DNA of 64,000 nucleotides from Rhodococcus sp. UNC23MFCrub1.1 (GTDB lineage: Bacteria; Actinomycetota; Actinomycetes; Mycobacteriales; Mycobacteriaceae), in assembly GCF_000686025.1 (NCBI RefSeq), contig NZ_JMLQ01000008.1, positions 1 through 64,000 of the forward strand, written 5' to 3'. Within the stretch, counting starts at the first letter, position 1. Every line of letters begins with the position of its first letter. The position numbers and the translations under genes are program-made. Positions 27,123-35,446 of the stretch are shown piece by piece. The notes beneath the pieces were generated by a model. It ran no database searches. It was not told the DNA's origin and saw only the letters and a program-made list of their open reading frames with translations.

Positions 27123-27836
27123 ATGTCGGGTCTCATCGAGGACACTGCGCCCATCCGCCCCCGCGACGAGGGTGCGGACACAGCCACGCTCGATCGCGTG
27201 CCGCTCACCGCGTTCGAGCCGGACAGCAGGGCTCGCGGCGGCATCGTGGTGTTGCACGAGGCGCGCGAGCTCCCGCAGGCCCTGCTCGAGTTCATGCGGT
27301 CCCTCGCCGCCGACGGCTGGTTGGTCGCGGCGCCGCACCTGTTCCACCGGGCGGCGGGCGACGACGAGGTGTTCGGCACGCCGTTGTTCGAGGACTTCGA
27401 CGCCACCGTCGACTGGCTGCAGAGCCGAGGCGTCCCGACCGACTGCATCGGCGTCATCGGATTCGACGATGCCGGAACCGCAGCCGCCCTGGTGGCCACC
27501 GATCGAGCCATCGGTGCGGCGGTGAGTGTCGCGGCTCCCGGCATCGTCGAGGCGCTGACCACGGATGCGCTCGCTCTCGTCGACGCGGCGGCATCCCTCA
27601 AGGCGCCCTGGCTCGGTCTCTACGGACGCGACGACGTCCGCACTCCCGTGGAGCACGTGGAGCAGTTGCAGGAGGCCGTGTCGAAGGCGTCCGTCGCCAC
27701 GCTCGTCGTCAGTTACGCCGGTGTCGAGCATCGTGCGGACGAGGAATCCGCCGTGTCGGAGGAGTCGGCCGGCGAGGAGGCGATCGTCGACGCCCAACGT
27801 CGCATCTTCGACTGGTTCGACAGTCATCTCCGATAA
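27123..27836 (+). CDS. dienelactone-hydrolase-like protein with an altered nucleophile
   Basis: 237 residues of alpha/beta-hydrolase form: GGIVVLHEARELP, then WLVAAPHLFHR, the nucleophile elbow, LYGRDDVRTPVEHV with the acid, and YAGVEHRAD with the His. The elbow reads GFDDAG where dienelactone hydrolases have GFCxGG, so Asp sits where Cys should be. It is either inactive or uses Asp chemistry. A TACCGT box (27111-27116) ends six bases before the ATG. It diverges from hisC2. Confidence 0.8.
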   Translation: MSGLIEDTAPIRPRDEGADTATLDRVPLTAFEPDSRARGGIVVLHEARELPQALLEFMRSLAADGWLVAAPHLFHRAAGDDEVFGTPLFEDFDATVDWLQSRGVPTDCIGVIGFDDAGTAAALVATDRAIGAAVSVAAPGIVEALTTDALALVDAAASLKAPWLGLYGRDDVRTPVEHVEQLQEAVSKASVATLVVSYAGVEHRADEESAVSEESAGEEAIVDAQRRIFDWFDSHLR

Positions 27837-27930
27837 GACCGCCCCACCAGCCGTTTTGCGTCTACTCCGGCGCGTGTGTAATCTTCCTTCTCGGCGGTTC
27901 GCAAGGACCGGTGCCCTCGAAAGAGGTCCA

Positions 27931-28020
27931 GGAGGCGTGCCAGAGCGGCCGAATGGGAGTCACTGCTAATGACTTGACCCTTCACCGGGTCCGGAGGTTC
28001 AAATCCTCTCGCCTCCGCCA
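27931..28020 (+). tRNA. tRNA-Ser (GCT)
   Basis: Acceptor GGAGGCG pairs with CGCCTCC, then G and encoded CCA at 28018-28020. Stem AGTCA/TGACT frames the loop with anticodon GCT; the long variable arm is that of class II serine tRNA and GGTTCAAATCC is the T-loop. It is 94 bp after the hydrolase-like gene. Confidence 0.95.
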
Positions 28021-28063
28021 CTTTCGACTTCGGTCGGAGGACAACTGAACAGCACCACAGCAT

Positions 28064-28139
28064 GCGCCCGTAGCTCAACGGATAGAGCACCTGACTACGG
28101 ATCAGGAGGTTAGGGGTTCGAATCCCTTCGGGCGCACCA
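28064..28139 (+). tRNA. tRNA-Arg (ACG)
   Basis: 76 nt. Acceptor GCGCCCG (28064-28070) pairs with CGGGCGC, discriminator A, encoded CCA. The anticodon stem CCTGA/TCAGG frames CTACGGA, anticodon ACG, which is read as ICG after deamination. It follows tRNA-Ser by 43 bp and may share its transcript. Confidence 0.95.
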
Positions 28140-28144
28140 CAGAG

Positions 28145-28180
28145 AGCCGGTACCAGGATCATCCTGGTGCCGGCTTTCTG
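28145..28180 (+). terminator. terminator after the tRNA pair
   Basis: AGCCGGTACCAGGAT pairs with CCTGGTGCCGGCT around a CAT-type loop, with one mismatch, followed by TTCTG. It begins 5 bases after the tRNA-Arg CCA. Confidence 0.8.
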
Positions 28181-28260
28181 CATGTGCGGGTCCGGCACCT
28201 CTGTGTACTATGCGATGGAACATATAACCGGGTTCCGGCCCGCCACAGGGGGAGTGTGTC

Positions 28261-29049
28261 GTGACCGAGTTTCAGACCATCACTGTCGAACCGCGTGGGC
28301 ACGTCCTGCACATCGGGCTGAACAGGCCGTCGAAGCGGAACTCCTTCACCACCGACATGATCCGCGAGCTGTCGACGGCCTACGGAATGGTGGAGGAGGA
28401 CGACGACCTCCGTGCCGGCGTGCTGTTCGCCCACGGTGAGCACTTCACCGCCGGTCTCGATCTCGTGGACGTCGCCCAGCACCTGACGGGCGATCGCCTG
28501 CCGTTCGCCGAGGGTGGGCGAGATCCGTGGCGCCTCGACGGGACGTGGACCACTCCGGTGGTGACGGCGGTGCACGGCTGGTGCATGACGCTCGGCATCG
28601 AATTGCTGCTGGCGTCCGACATCCGGGTCGCCGCAGCCGGAACTCGTTTCTCCCAGATGGAAGTTCAGCGCGGTATCTATCCCTTCGGCGGGGCGACCCT
28701 GCGCTTCCCTCGCGAGACCGGCTGGGGGAACGCGATGCGGTGGATGCTCACCGGCGACGAGTTCGACGCCGAGGAGGCTCATCGCATCGGGCTCGTGCAG
28801 GAGGTCTGCGCGGATCCCGCGGCGACGATCGAGCGCGCGATCGAGCTCGCTCACCGCATCGCGGAGACCGCTGCGCCACTCGGTGTGCGGGCCACGCTCG
28901 AGTCCGCGCATCGCAGCCTGATCGAGGGGGACGCGGCCGCGGCTGCGCAGCTGCTCCCCGACATCCGGGCACTGTTCTCGACGTCCGATGCGGCCGAGGG
29001 GATGCTGTCGTTCGTCGAGAGACGGCAGGCCACCTTCACCGGCAGGTGA
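28261..29049 (+). CDS. enoyl-CoA hydratase/isomerase family protein (EchA21-like)
   Basis: 262 residues of crotonase fold: IGLNRPSKRNSFT, the oxyanion region LFAHGEHFTAGLDL, AVHGWCMTLGIELLLASDIRVAA for the second oxyanion NH, and the C-terminal helices. Usual role is hydration of trans-2-enoyl-CoA in beta-oxidation, though crotonases vary. The catalytic glutamate of the second loop falls in FSQMEVQRGIYPFGG, where the usual Glu is not clearly aligned. GTG start with AGGGGGAG before it. Position near HisC2 matches Rv3774. Confidence 0.85.
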   Translation: MTEFQTITVEPRGHVLHIGLNRPSKRNSFTTDMIRELSTAYGMVEEDDDLRAGVLFAHGEHFTAGLDLVDVAQHLTGDRLPFAEGGRDPWRLDGTWTTPVVTAVHGWCMTLGIELLLASDIRVAAAGTRFSQMEVQRGIYPFGGATLRFPRETGWGNAMRWMLTGDEFDAEEAHRIGLVQEVCADPAATIERAIELAHRIAETAAPLGVRATLESAHRSLIEGDAAAAAQLLPDIRALFSTSDAAEGMLSFVERRQATFTGR

Positions 29050-29083
29050 TACTCATCAGATCCACACCACGAACGGAGCATCG

Positions 29084-29422
29084 GTGACGACGTCGGACGA
29101 ACGCAGACTCATGGCCCTCGCGGCAGTGGCGGGTGTCGCGCAGAACGCGATCGCCCTGCCCTACGTCCGGAAGCACGGGACACGATCCGCCGCCGACTTC
29201 TTCGTCGGGAAGATCTGGTCCACTGTGCCCGGACGGTTCGCGATGGTGGACCTCATCCTCGTGGTGATCGCCTTCCACGTCTGGGCGTTGCCGGAGGCGC
29301 GGCGTCTCGGCATCGTCCGGTGGTGGCTGGTCACGGTGCTCCTCACCTTCGGCGTGGGCATCGGATCTGCGATCCCGTTCTTCCTCGCCGTGCGCGCGCG
29401 GACGGTCCGCCTCGCGGGCTGA
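29084..29422 (+). CDS. small membrane protein, DUF2834 family
   Basis: 112 residues with about three hydrophobic helices; ENR-free N-terminus and VGKIWSTVPGRFAMVDLILV, which fits the DUF2834 proteins of actinobacteria. The GTG start at 29084 has GGAG 4-8 bases upstream. It follows the crotonase gene by 34 bp and may be cotranscribed. No function is known for the family. Confidence 0.65.
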   Translation: MTTSDERRLMALAAVAGVAQNAIALPYVRKHGTRSAADFFVGKIWSTVPGRFAMVDLILVVIAFHVWALPEARRLGIVRWWLVTVLLTFGVGIGSAIPFFLAVRARTVRLAG

Positions 29423-29456
29423 CGATCGACGAGAGCCGCTTCGATAGGGTTCTCGC

Positions 29457-30095
29457 GTGGCAGAGGACGTGGATCGCGTCTACGGCGGACGGTCGATGAC
29501 GGATCGACGTGCCGACCGGCGACGACGGTTCCTGCAGGCCGGCATCGAGGTGATCGGCGACAAGGGGTACGCCGCGACGTCCGTCGCCGACATCTGCTCG
29601 GCCGCGGGTCTGGCACGCAGCCAGTTCTACAGCGAGTTCGCCAATCGCGAGACGCTGCTCGTCGCCGTGTACGACCTCGTGCAGGACGATGCCCTCGCCG
29701 CGGTCGTCGCCGCGCTCGCCGACGCGACGGACCGCACCCGACGAGCGCTCGTCGTCGCCGCGATGACCGCGCTGATCGAGTCGTTGGGACGGGACCCACG
29801 TCGGGCACGCATCTCGTACCTCGAGATGGTCGGGGTGAGTGACGACGTCGAGCAGCACCGCAGCAGGCGCCGCGCGACCTGGGCCGAGTTCATCGAGGCG
29901 ACGCTCCGTGCCGAGATCGGCGCCGACTTCGTCCCGCCGGGCGGTCACCGGCTCGCCGCCACGGCCTTCCTCGGGGCGCTCACCGAGTTGGTGTCGGACT
30001 GGTCGCGCACCCCGCCGCCCCGGCCACGCGTGGACGGGATCGTCCAGACGATGATCGCCGTCCTCGGCGCGTTCGTTCCTGACCTCGATCGATAG
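29457..30095 (+). CDS. TetR family transcriptional regulator
   Basis: 212 residues. HTH: FLQAGIEVIGDKGYAATSVADICSAAG then LARSQFYSEFANRETLLVAVYD. The rest is a helical ligand-binding and dimerisation domain with no identifiable ligand. A TAGGGT box (29445-29450) ends six bases before the GTG. The overlapping palindromes at 30145-30170, between this gene and the secreted lipase, are its probable operator. Confidence 0.9.
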   Translation: MAEDVDRVYGGRSMTDRRADRRRRFLQAGIEVIGDKGYAATSVADICSAAGLARSQFYSEFANRETLLVAVYDLVQDDALAAVVAALADATDRTRRALVVAAMTALIESLGRDPRRARISYLEMVGVSDDVEQHRSRRRATWAEFIEATLRAEIGADFVPPGGHRLAATAFLGALTELVSDWSRTPPPRPRVDGIVQTMIAVLGAFVPDLDR

Positions 30096-30101
30096 CGGGG
30101 A

Positions 30102-30170
30102 TTGTTATCCAGCCCACAACGCTCTACAGTCCTGATCGCAATCATGGACACGCGTGTCCAACATGTTGGA
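30102..30170 (+). promoter_or_regulatory. promoter with two overlapping palindromic operators before the lipase gene
   Basis: TTGTTA (30102-30107), a 17-bp spacer and TACAGT (30125-30130) make a clear vegetative promoter. Just downstream are two perfect palindromes sharing TCCA: a 16-mer TGGACACGCGTGTCCA (30145-30160) and a 14-mer TCCAACATGTTGGA (30157-30170). Binding there would block the promoter. The TetR gene ends 6 bp before the -35 box, making its product the natural candidate. Confidence 0.7.
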
Positions 30171-30239
30171 TGTGCTGAACACTGTTGCCGGGCGCACATA
30201 CGACTGCTGTCGAGGCTCGGCGCAGAAAGAGTGAGATCG

Positions 30240-31613
30240 ATGTCCGCTCGTCGGTTCCGTCCTTCGTACGCATTTGCGGTGGTGGTGGCCGCCGTGGCGG
30301 TGTCCGCGACGGTGGTCACGCCCGTGTCCGCGGCGCCCGTCACCTTCCCCGCGATCCCTGAGTTCGACACCGACTTCTACCTGCCGCCCGACGCCGTGGT
30401 CGCCGCCGCCGCACCGGGAGAGATCATCGCCGCGCGTCCCGTGGACCTGGCCACGCTGAATCTGATCCCGACGCAGGTCGACGCCTGGCAGTTGTCGTAC
30501 CGGTCGAACAACGGCCGGGGCGAGCCGATCCCGGCGGTGACCACCGTCATCACCCCGCGCGGCGCCGCCTCGGCTCCGCGTCCGCTGCTCTCGGTGCAGA
30601 TGGCCGAGGACTCACTGGCCGCGTACTGCGCGCCGTCGTACGTCATGCGCCAGGGTGCGATCCCGTGGCCTCTGACGGGTGCCGTGACGTCCGGCGTGCA
30701 GTTCCTCGAAGTGCAGGCAGCGCTGGCCCAGGGCTGGGCGGTGTCGGTTCCGGACCATCAGGGGCCGAACAACGCGTTCGCCGCCGGTCCGGTCGCCGGA
30801 CGCATCACGCTCGACGGCATCCGGGCGGCGGAGAGTTTCGCTCCGATGGGACTGTCCGGGGTGGACACGAAGGTCGGGATGAGCGGCTACTCGGGCGGAG
30901 CGATCGCCACCGGACACGCCGCCGAACTCGCCGGGACCTACGCCCCGGAGCTGAGCATCGTCGGCGCCACGGAGGGCGGCACCCCCGCCGAGCTCGCCGC
31001 CCTGGTGAACAACGCGAACAACGCGCTCGGATCCGGCATCGTTGCGGCCGGCATCATCGGCGCCAGCCGTGAGGACCCCGACTTGGCGCGATTCGTGGAC
31101 GAACACATTGATCCCGCGGGTCGGGCCCTCTTCGCGGCCAAGGACAACCTGTGCGTGGGGTACACCTCTGCCCTCCTGCCGTTCCTGAACCTGAAGGGTT
31201 TCCTGCGGACCGAGGGGGATCCGTTGGAGCAGCCGGTGGTGAAGAAGTCCCTGGACGCGCTGAACCTCGGTGGCACTACGCCGACCATGCCGATCTACGT
31301 CTACCACTCGAACCCGGACTGGTTGGTTCCCGTCGGGCCGGTGAACGGGATGGTCGACGCGTACTGCAGTCGGCCCGGAGCGAACGTCACCTACACCCGC
31401 GACCACTTCAGCGAACACCTGTCGCTGGAGGTGATCGCGTTCCCGAGTGCCGTTCTGTGGATGCGTGATCGGTTCGCCGGTGTACCTGTGGAGCCCGGTT
31501 GCCGTACCGCCGACGTCGGGTCCATGGCACTGGACGAGCGCACCTATCCCGTCTGGGTCGATGCCGTGGGCGAGATCGTCGCGGGTCTGTTCGGGAAGCC
31601 GATCGGGGGATGA
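30240..31613 (+). CDS. secreted lipase, LIP family
   Basis: 457 residues. An N-terminal signal peptide (basic MSARRFR, a hydrophobic stretch to about residue 30, TPVSA-AP cleavage) leads to a secretory lipase domain: VPDHQGPNNAF, the nucleophile elbow GYSGG, NPDWLVPVG for the Asp and DHFSEH for the His. Relatives hydrolyse triacylglycerols or esters outside the cell. ATG 30240 follows AGAAAGAG. The preceding promoter and palindromes imply repression by the adjacent TetR. Confidence 0.85.
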   Translation: MSARRFRPSYAFAVVVAAVAVSATVVTPVSAAPVTFPAIPEFDTDFYLPPDAVVAAAAPGEIIAARPVDLATLNLIPTQVDAWQLSYRSNNGRGEPIPAVTTVITPRGAASAPRPLLSVQMAEDSLAAYCAPSYVMRQGAIPWPLTGAVTSGVQFLEVQAALAQGWAVSVPDHQGPNNAFAAGPVAGRITLDGIRAAESFAPMGLSGVDTKVGMSGYSGGAIATGHAAELAGTYAPELSIVGATEGGTPAELAALVNNANNALGSGIVAAGIIGASREDPDLARFVDEHIDPAGRALFAAKDNLCVGYTSALLPFLNLKGFLRTEGDPLEQPVVKKSLDALNLGGTTPTMPIYVYHSNPDWLVPVGPVNGMVDAYCSRPGANVTYTRDHFSEHLSLEVIAFPSAVLWMRDRFAGVPVEPGCRTADVGSMALDERTYPVWVDAVGEIVAGLFGKPIGG

Positions 31614-32237
31614 GCAACCCCTTGTGACGCCCGCGACGGTCGTCGGCGTGCCGTCCCCCAGCGCGTACTGCAGGAACACGGTGCCACCGGGGCTCGCCTG
31701 CGGTGGGGCCACGAGGGCGAGGCTCGTCGGCAGAGCGCCGGTGTCGAACACCGTCTTGCCGACACCAAGCACGATGGGGTGCAGCCACAGGTCGAGGCGG
31801 TCGAACAACCGCTCCCGCAGCAGCGTCTGCACCAGGTCCAGACTGCCCACGACCTTGATGTCCTGATGCCGCTCTCGGATCTCGCGCACTGCGGTCGGTA
31901 GATCCGGGCCCAGTACCGAGGATCCGGCCCAGTCGAGCGTGCGCGGATCGCGCGAGGCGACGTACTTGGGAATCCCGTTGAAGAGACTCGCGATGCCGTC
32001 GTCCGGTCCGCCCTGCTGGTGCGGCCAGTACGACGCGAAGATGTCGTACGTCCGTCGCCCGAGCAGTAGCGCATCGGTGCCGCGGTAGGCCGCATCGATC
32101 TGCGCGCCGGTGATGTCGTCGATCAGCGGCGCCTGCCAGCCGCCGAACGGGAACCCGTCCGGGTCCTCGTCGGGTCCGCCGGGAGCTTGCCCGACGAGGT
32201 CGAGCGTCGCGAACATCTCGATGGTGATCGTTCCCAT
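31614..32237 (-). CDS. dihydrofolate reductase/RibD C-terminal-like protein, 3' end without a stop codon
   Basis: From ATG 32237 the frame encodes a DHFR-like fold: TIEMFATLDLVGQAPGG, DALLLGRRTYDIFASYWP, SSVLGPDL, IKVVGSLDLVQTLL and GKTVFDTGALPTSL, ending its homology near codon 200 (about base 31640). The family is often about 190-210 residues. Here no in-frame stop occurs until 30612, deep inside the convergent lipase gene, so the stated 3' end is only the end of the recognisable domain. It may have lost its natural end or overlap antisense. Confidence 0.6.
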
Positions 32238-32313
32238 GGCGTCACTCCTCGGTTGCGTGTGACGAGATGGACCACCGAGCGGTTCGGAAGTCATCGCGGA
32301 GGGCTGTCGCGAT

Positions 32314-33105
32314 TCACACGCTCCGCGCCGCCAGGCCGCCGTCGACGGGGAGGCAGACCCCGTTGATGTAGGCCGCGTCGTCCGAGGCGAGAAAGACAGC
32401 CGCATTGGCCACGTCCTGTGGCGTGCCCATCCGTCCGGTCGGACTCGCGGCATGGCGGGCGGCCAGTGCGGTCTCGCGGGACGCGTCGTCCACCAGGGTG
32501 TGCGAGACCAGGGGTGTGTCTATCAGCCCCGGCAGGATCGCGTTGACCCGGACGCCGAACGCGGCGTACTCCAGCGCCAATGCCACGGTCAGCTGATTCA
32601 CTCCGGCCTTCCCGGCGGCGTAGGCGGGATAGGAGTACCCGGTGTACCGGATGCTCGCCAGCGAGGAGACGTTCACAATCGCGCCGCCCCCCTCCGAGAG
32701 CATCCACGGAATCGTGTACTTGCAGGTGAGGAACACCCCGGTGAGATTGAGCGACAGCGCGGCGTTCCACCGGTCGAGGCTCAGCTCGGTGACGTGTCCG
32801 GTGGTCACCGACCCGACGTTGTTATGCAGGATCGTGGGCGGCCCGACGGCGTGTGCGGCGGCGTCGACAGCGTCGCGAACGCCGTCCTCGTCCGTGATGT
32901 CCGCCGCGATCGCCATCGCTCGTCCGCCGTCGTTCACGATCTCCTTCGTCGTCAGCTCGGCCTCGGCGCGGTCCCGGTCGATCGCCACCACCGTCGCCCC
33001 GGCCCTGGCATAGGCGAGTGCGGCGGCGCGGCCGTTGCTCATGGCTGTTCCGCTCGACCCTGCGCCGAACACGAGCACGACACGGCCGGACAGTGACGGT
33101 GGCAT
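32314..33105 (-). CDS. short-chain dehydrogenase/reductase
   Basis: 263 residues, classical SDR. The cofactor motif is GAGSSGTAMSNG (residues about 14-25), then HNNVGSV (NNAG-like), NVSSLAS with the catalytic Ser, and YPAYAAGK giving Tyr-x3-Lys. The C-terminus ends INGVCLPVDGGL, the usual SDR close. ATG 33105 was chosen; the frame is open 142 codons upstream without homology. It lies divergent to the PucR-like gene across 135 bp. Substrate unknown. Confidence 0.9.
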   Translation of the reverse strand: MPPSLSGRVVLVFGAGSSGTAMSNGRAAALAYARAGATVVAIDRDRAEAELTTKEIVNDGGRAMAIAADITDEDGVRDAVDAAAHAVGPPTILHNNVGSVTTGHVTELSLDRWNAALSLNLTGVFLTCKYTIPWMLSEGGGAIVNVSSLASIRYTGYSYPAYAAGKAGVNQLTVALALEYAAFGVRVNAILPGLIDTPLVSHTLVDDASRETALAARHAASPTGRMGTPQDVANAAVFLASDDAAYINGVCLPVDGGLAARSV

Positions 33106-33240
33106 GGCGGGCTCCGGATTCCGAGGGCGAATGTGACCTCTCGATGGTCGTCGACGGGTGGGGCCCAGAACCAGCGCGCCGCGTCGAGCGACAGCGCGAA
33201 ACTTCCACCATCTGTAGGAAGAACTGGGAGGGTGACATTC

Positions 33241-34497
33241 ATGACGGGCACCCCGAGCGTCGATGCTCGCCTCTTGGAGCTGATCGATGCTCTGGCCGAA
33301 CATCTCGGCCGGTCGGTCGTGGTCGACGACCCGGCAATCCGGTTGATCTGTGCGAGCAGGCATTTCGGTGACGAGGATGCCGTGCGCGTCCGCGCGGTGT
33401 TGCAACGCGACGCCGGTGCCGACGTCGGCCGGTACGTTCTGTCCCGAGGCGCCGGACGGTGGCACGGAGCGCACGTCCTCGAGGCGAGCCAGGACCTGGG
33501 GCTGACCGCGCGGCTGTGTGTGCCGCTGCACGGGCCGGGATGGTTACTCGGTTTCCTCATGGTCATCGATGCCGACGGTTCTCTCACTCCGGACGAGATC
33601 CGGCACATCGAGAAGGTGAGCCGGGACGTCGCATCCGTGATGCATGCAGGCGTCATCGCATCCGGCGAGGACTCCGTCGAACGGACGGCAGCGTTGCGCG
33701 ATCTCCTCGGCGACGACGAGGCCGCCCGGCGCGCCGCCGAGGCGTGGTTCGTGAGGAACGGGGGGCCGACGGGGTCGGCGTGCGTGACCGTGGTGTCGTT
33801 CGTCGTCACCACGCTGGGCACGCCGGACGCCTCGGTCGCGACGGCGCTGCAGGTGGCCGTCGACATGGCGGCGCGGACGCGCGGTGTCGCGGCGCAGCAC
33901 CTCGTCGACGACGACCGCGCGATCCTGTTACTCGCGTCGGAAGCGGTTCCGACGCGCGCGGGAACGCTCGAGCACGTTCGCCGGGTGACGGAGGGCCTCG
34001 ATCGGGTGCTCGGCGCCGGCTCCTATCGCTGCGCCGTCGGCGTCGGCATCTCGACCGAGGGACGCGCAGGCGCGTGGCGTGCTCGCCACCGCGCGGACGT
34101 CGCGTCACGAGCACCGTCCGCCGGCGCCGTCTTCTGGGACGACCTCGGGGTGGATGCGGTGCTGCTCGAGCTTCCCGCGGAGGTGATGGTTCCGGAATCC
34201 GTCCCCGCGCCGCTGCGCCGCCTCATGGAGAAGGACCCGTCGGGACGGCTGACGTCGACGCTGCGGTCGTTTCTCGACCACGGTGGTTCCGTCGCGAGGA
34301 CGGCCGCCGAACTCCACATGCATCGGACGTCGCTCTACTACCGGTTGGACCGGATACGGGAGATCACGTCGCTCGATCTCGACTCGGGACGGGATCGGCT
34401 GCAGCTGCATCTGGGGCTGCACCTACATGACCTGACCTCGCAGTTCCGACATAACGAGGATCGTGGCACCGCGCATCCCGACGGACAGAGGTGGTGA
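33241..34497 (+). CDS. PucR/CdaR-type transcriptional regulator
   Basis: 418 residues: a GAF-like N-terminal sensory half (LSRGAGRWHGAHV, RLCVPLHGPGWLLGFLMV), a middle region, and the PucR C-terminal HTH (GGSVARTAAELHMHRTSLYYRLDRIREITS). ATG 33241 has GGGAGG about 10 bases upstream. It sits between an SDR gene on the other strand and an alpha/beta hydrolase downstream on the same strand, either of which it may regulate. Confidence 0.85.
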   Translation: MTGTPSVDARLLELIDALAEHLGRSVVVDDPAIRLICASRHFGDEDAVRVRAVLQRDAGADVGRYVLSRGAGRWHGAHVLEASQDLGLTARLCVPLHGPGWLLGFLMVIDADGSLTPDEIRHIEKVSRDVASVMHAGVIASGEDSVERTAALRDLLGDDEAARRAAEAWFVRNGGPTGSACVTVVSFVVTTLGTPDASVATALQVAVDMAARTRGVAAQHLVDDDRAILLLASEAVPTRAGTLEHVRRVTEGLDRVLGAGSYRCAVGVGISTEGRAGAWRARHRADVASRAPSAGAVFWDDLGVDAVLLELPAEVMVPESVPAPLRRLMEKDPSGRLTSTLRSFLDHGGSVARTAAELHMHRTSLYYRLDRIREITSLDLDSGRDRLQLHLGLHLHDLTSQFRHNEDRGTAHPDGQRW

Positions 34498-34567
34498 CAC
34501 AGGTCACCATGGCGCGACACTCGTTCAGTCGGTGTCTCCGCCGGCACCGACCCGAGGAGCCGCAACC

Positions 34568-35446
34568 ATGATGGTCACCACCAGCGACGGGTGTGCGCTC
34601 GACGTCAGAGACAGCGGTCCCGGATCAACCGGTGACACCCTGGTGTTGATGCACGGATGGTCGCAGTCACGGGCGATGTTCGACCGCGTGATCCCTCTGC
34701 TCGCACCCACGCATCGGGTGGTGTCTTTCGACCTCCGTGGTCACGGACTGTCGGGCAAGCCGGCGACGGGCGCGCGCGTCGCGCGGCTGGCAGCCGATCT
34801 GCACGAGGTTCTCGACGCCCTCGCGGTGGATCGAGCGTGCCTGGTCGGACACTCGTTGGGGGCCTCGGTCGCCTGGAGCTACCTGGACACTCACGGATCG
34901 TCCCGCGTCGACTCCCTCGTCGTCGTGGACCAGCCGAGCGCCTGCGCCGTCCTGCCGTGGATGACGGCCGAGGACGGCAGGGATGCGGGTGCGATCCTGG
35001 ACGTCGCCGGTGCCGACGCTTTCGTGGCATCGCTGACGTCTCCCGAGAGCGACGCGATCCGCCACGCGTTCCTGGTGTCGATGCTCTCCCCGGACATCGG
35101 AGCCGACGACGTGGAGTGGCTCTACCGGGAGAACCTTCGGATGCCGGCCGCGTGGGGTGCGCGGCTCCTGTTCGATCACATCATGCAGGACTGGCGAGAC
35201 GTGTTGCCCGGCATCGACGTTCCCACCCTCGTGATCGGCGGCGCGGTCAGCCACGTGTCGACCGCGTCTCAGGCCTGGACTGCCGACCGCATCCCCGGCG
35301 CCGAACTTCGCGTTTTCACCAGAGCCGAAGGGGGCAGCCACTTTCCGTTCTTCGAGAATGCCGCATCCTTCGCCCCCGTGCTCCTCGACTTCCTCGCCGC
35401 ACACAGTGTTCCGTCGGGTGCTCAGCGCACCGCCGCAGCCGTCTGA
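34568..35446 (+). CDS. alpha/beta hydrolase
   Basis: 292 residues. LVLMHGWSQS is the oxyanion strand-loop, SFDLRGHGLSGKP the next strand, Ser in GHSLGAS the nucleophile, an acid in the VLPGIDVPTLVIGG region and His in GGSHFPFFE. GAVSHVS stands where many hydrolases keep the acid, so the exact triad acid is unclear. The ATG follows GAGGAG. It lies 70 bp after the PucR-like gene in the same direction and overlaps the convergent LLM gene by 25 bp. Confidence 0.88.
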   Translation: MMVTTSDGCALDVRDSGPGSTGDTLVLMHGWSQSRAMFDRVIPLLAPTHRVVSFDLRGHGLSGKPATGARVARLAADLHEVLDALAVDRACLVGHSLGASVAWSYLDTHGSSRVDSLVVVDQPSACAVLPWMTAEDGRDAGAILDVAGADAFVASLTSPESDAIRHAFLVSMLSPDIGADDVEWLYRENLRMPAAWGARLLFDHIMQDWRDVLPGIDVPTLVIGGAVSHVSTASQAWTADRIPGAELRVFTRAEGGSHFPFFENAASFAPVLLDFLAAHSVPSGAQRTAAAV

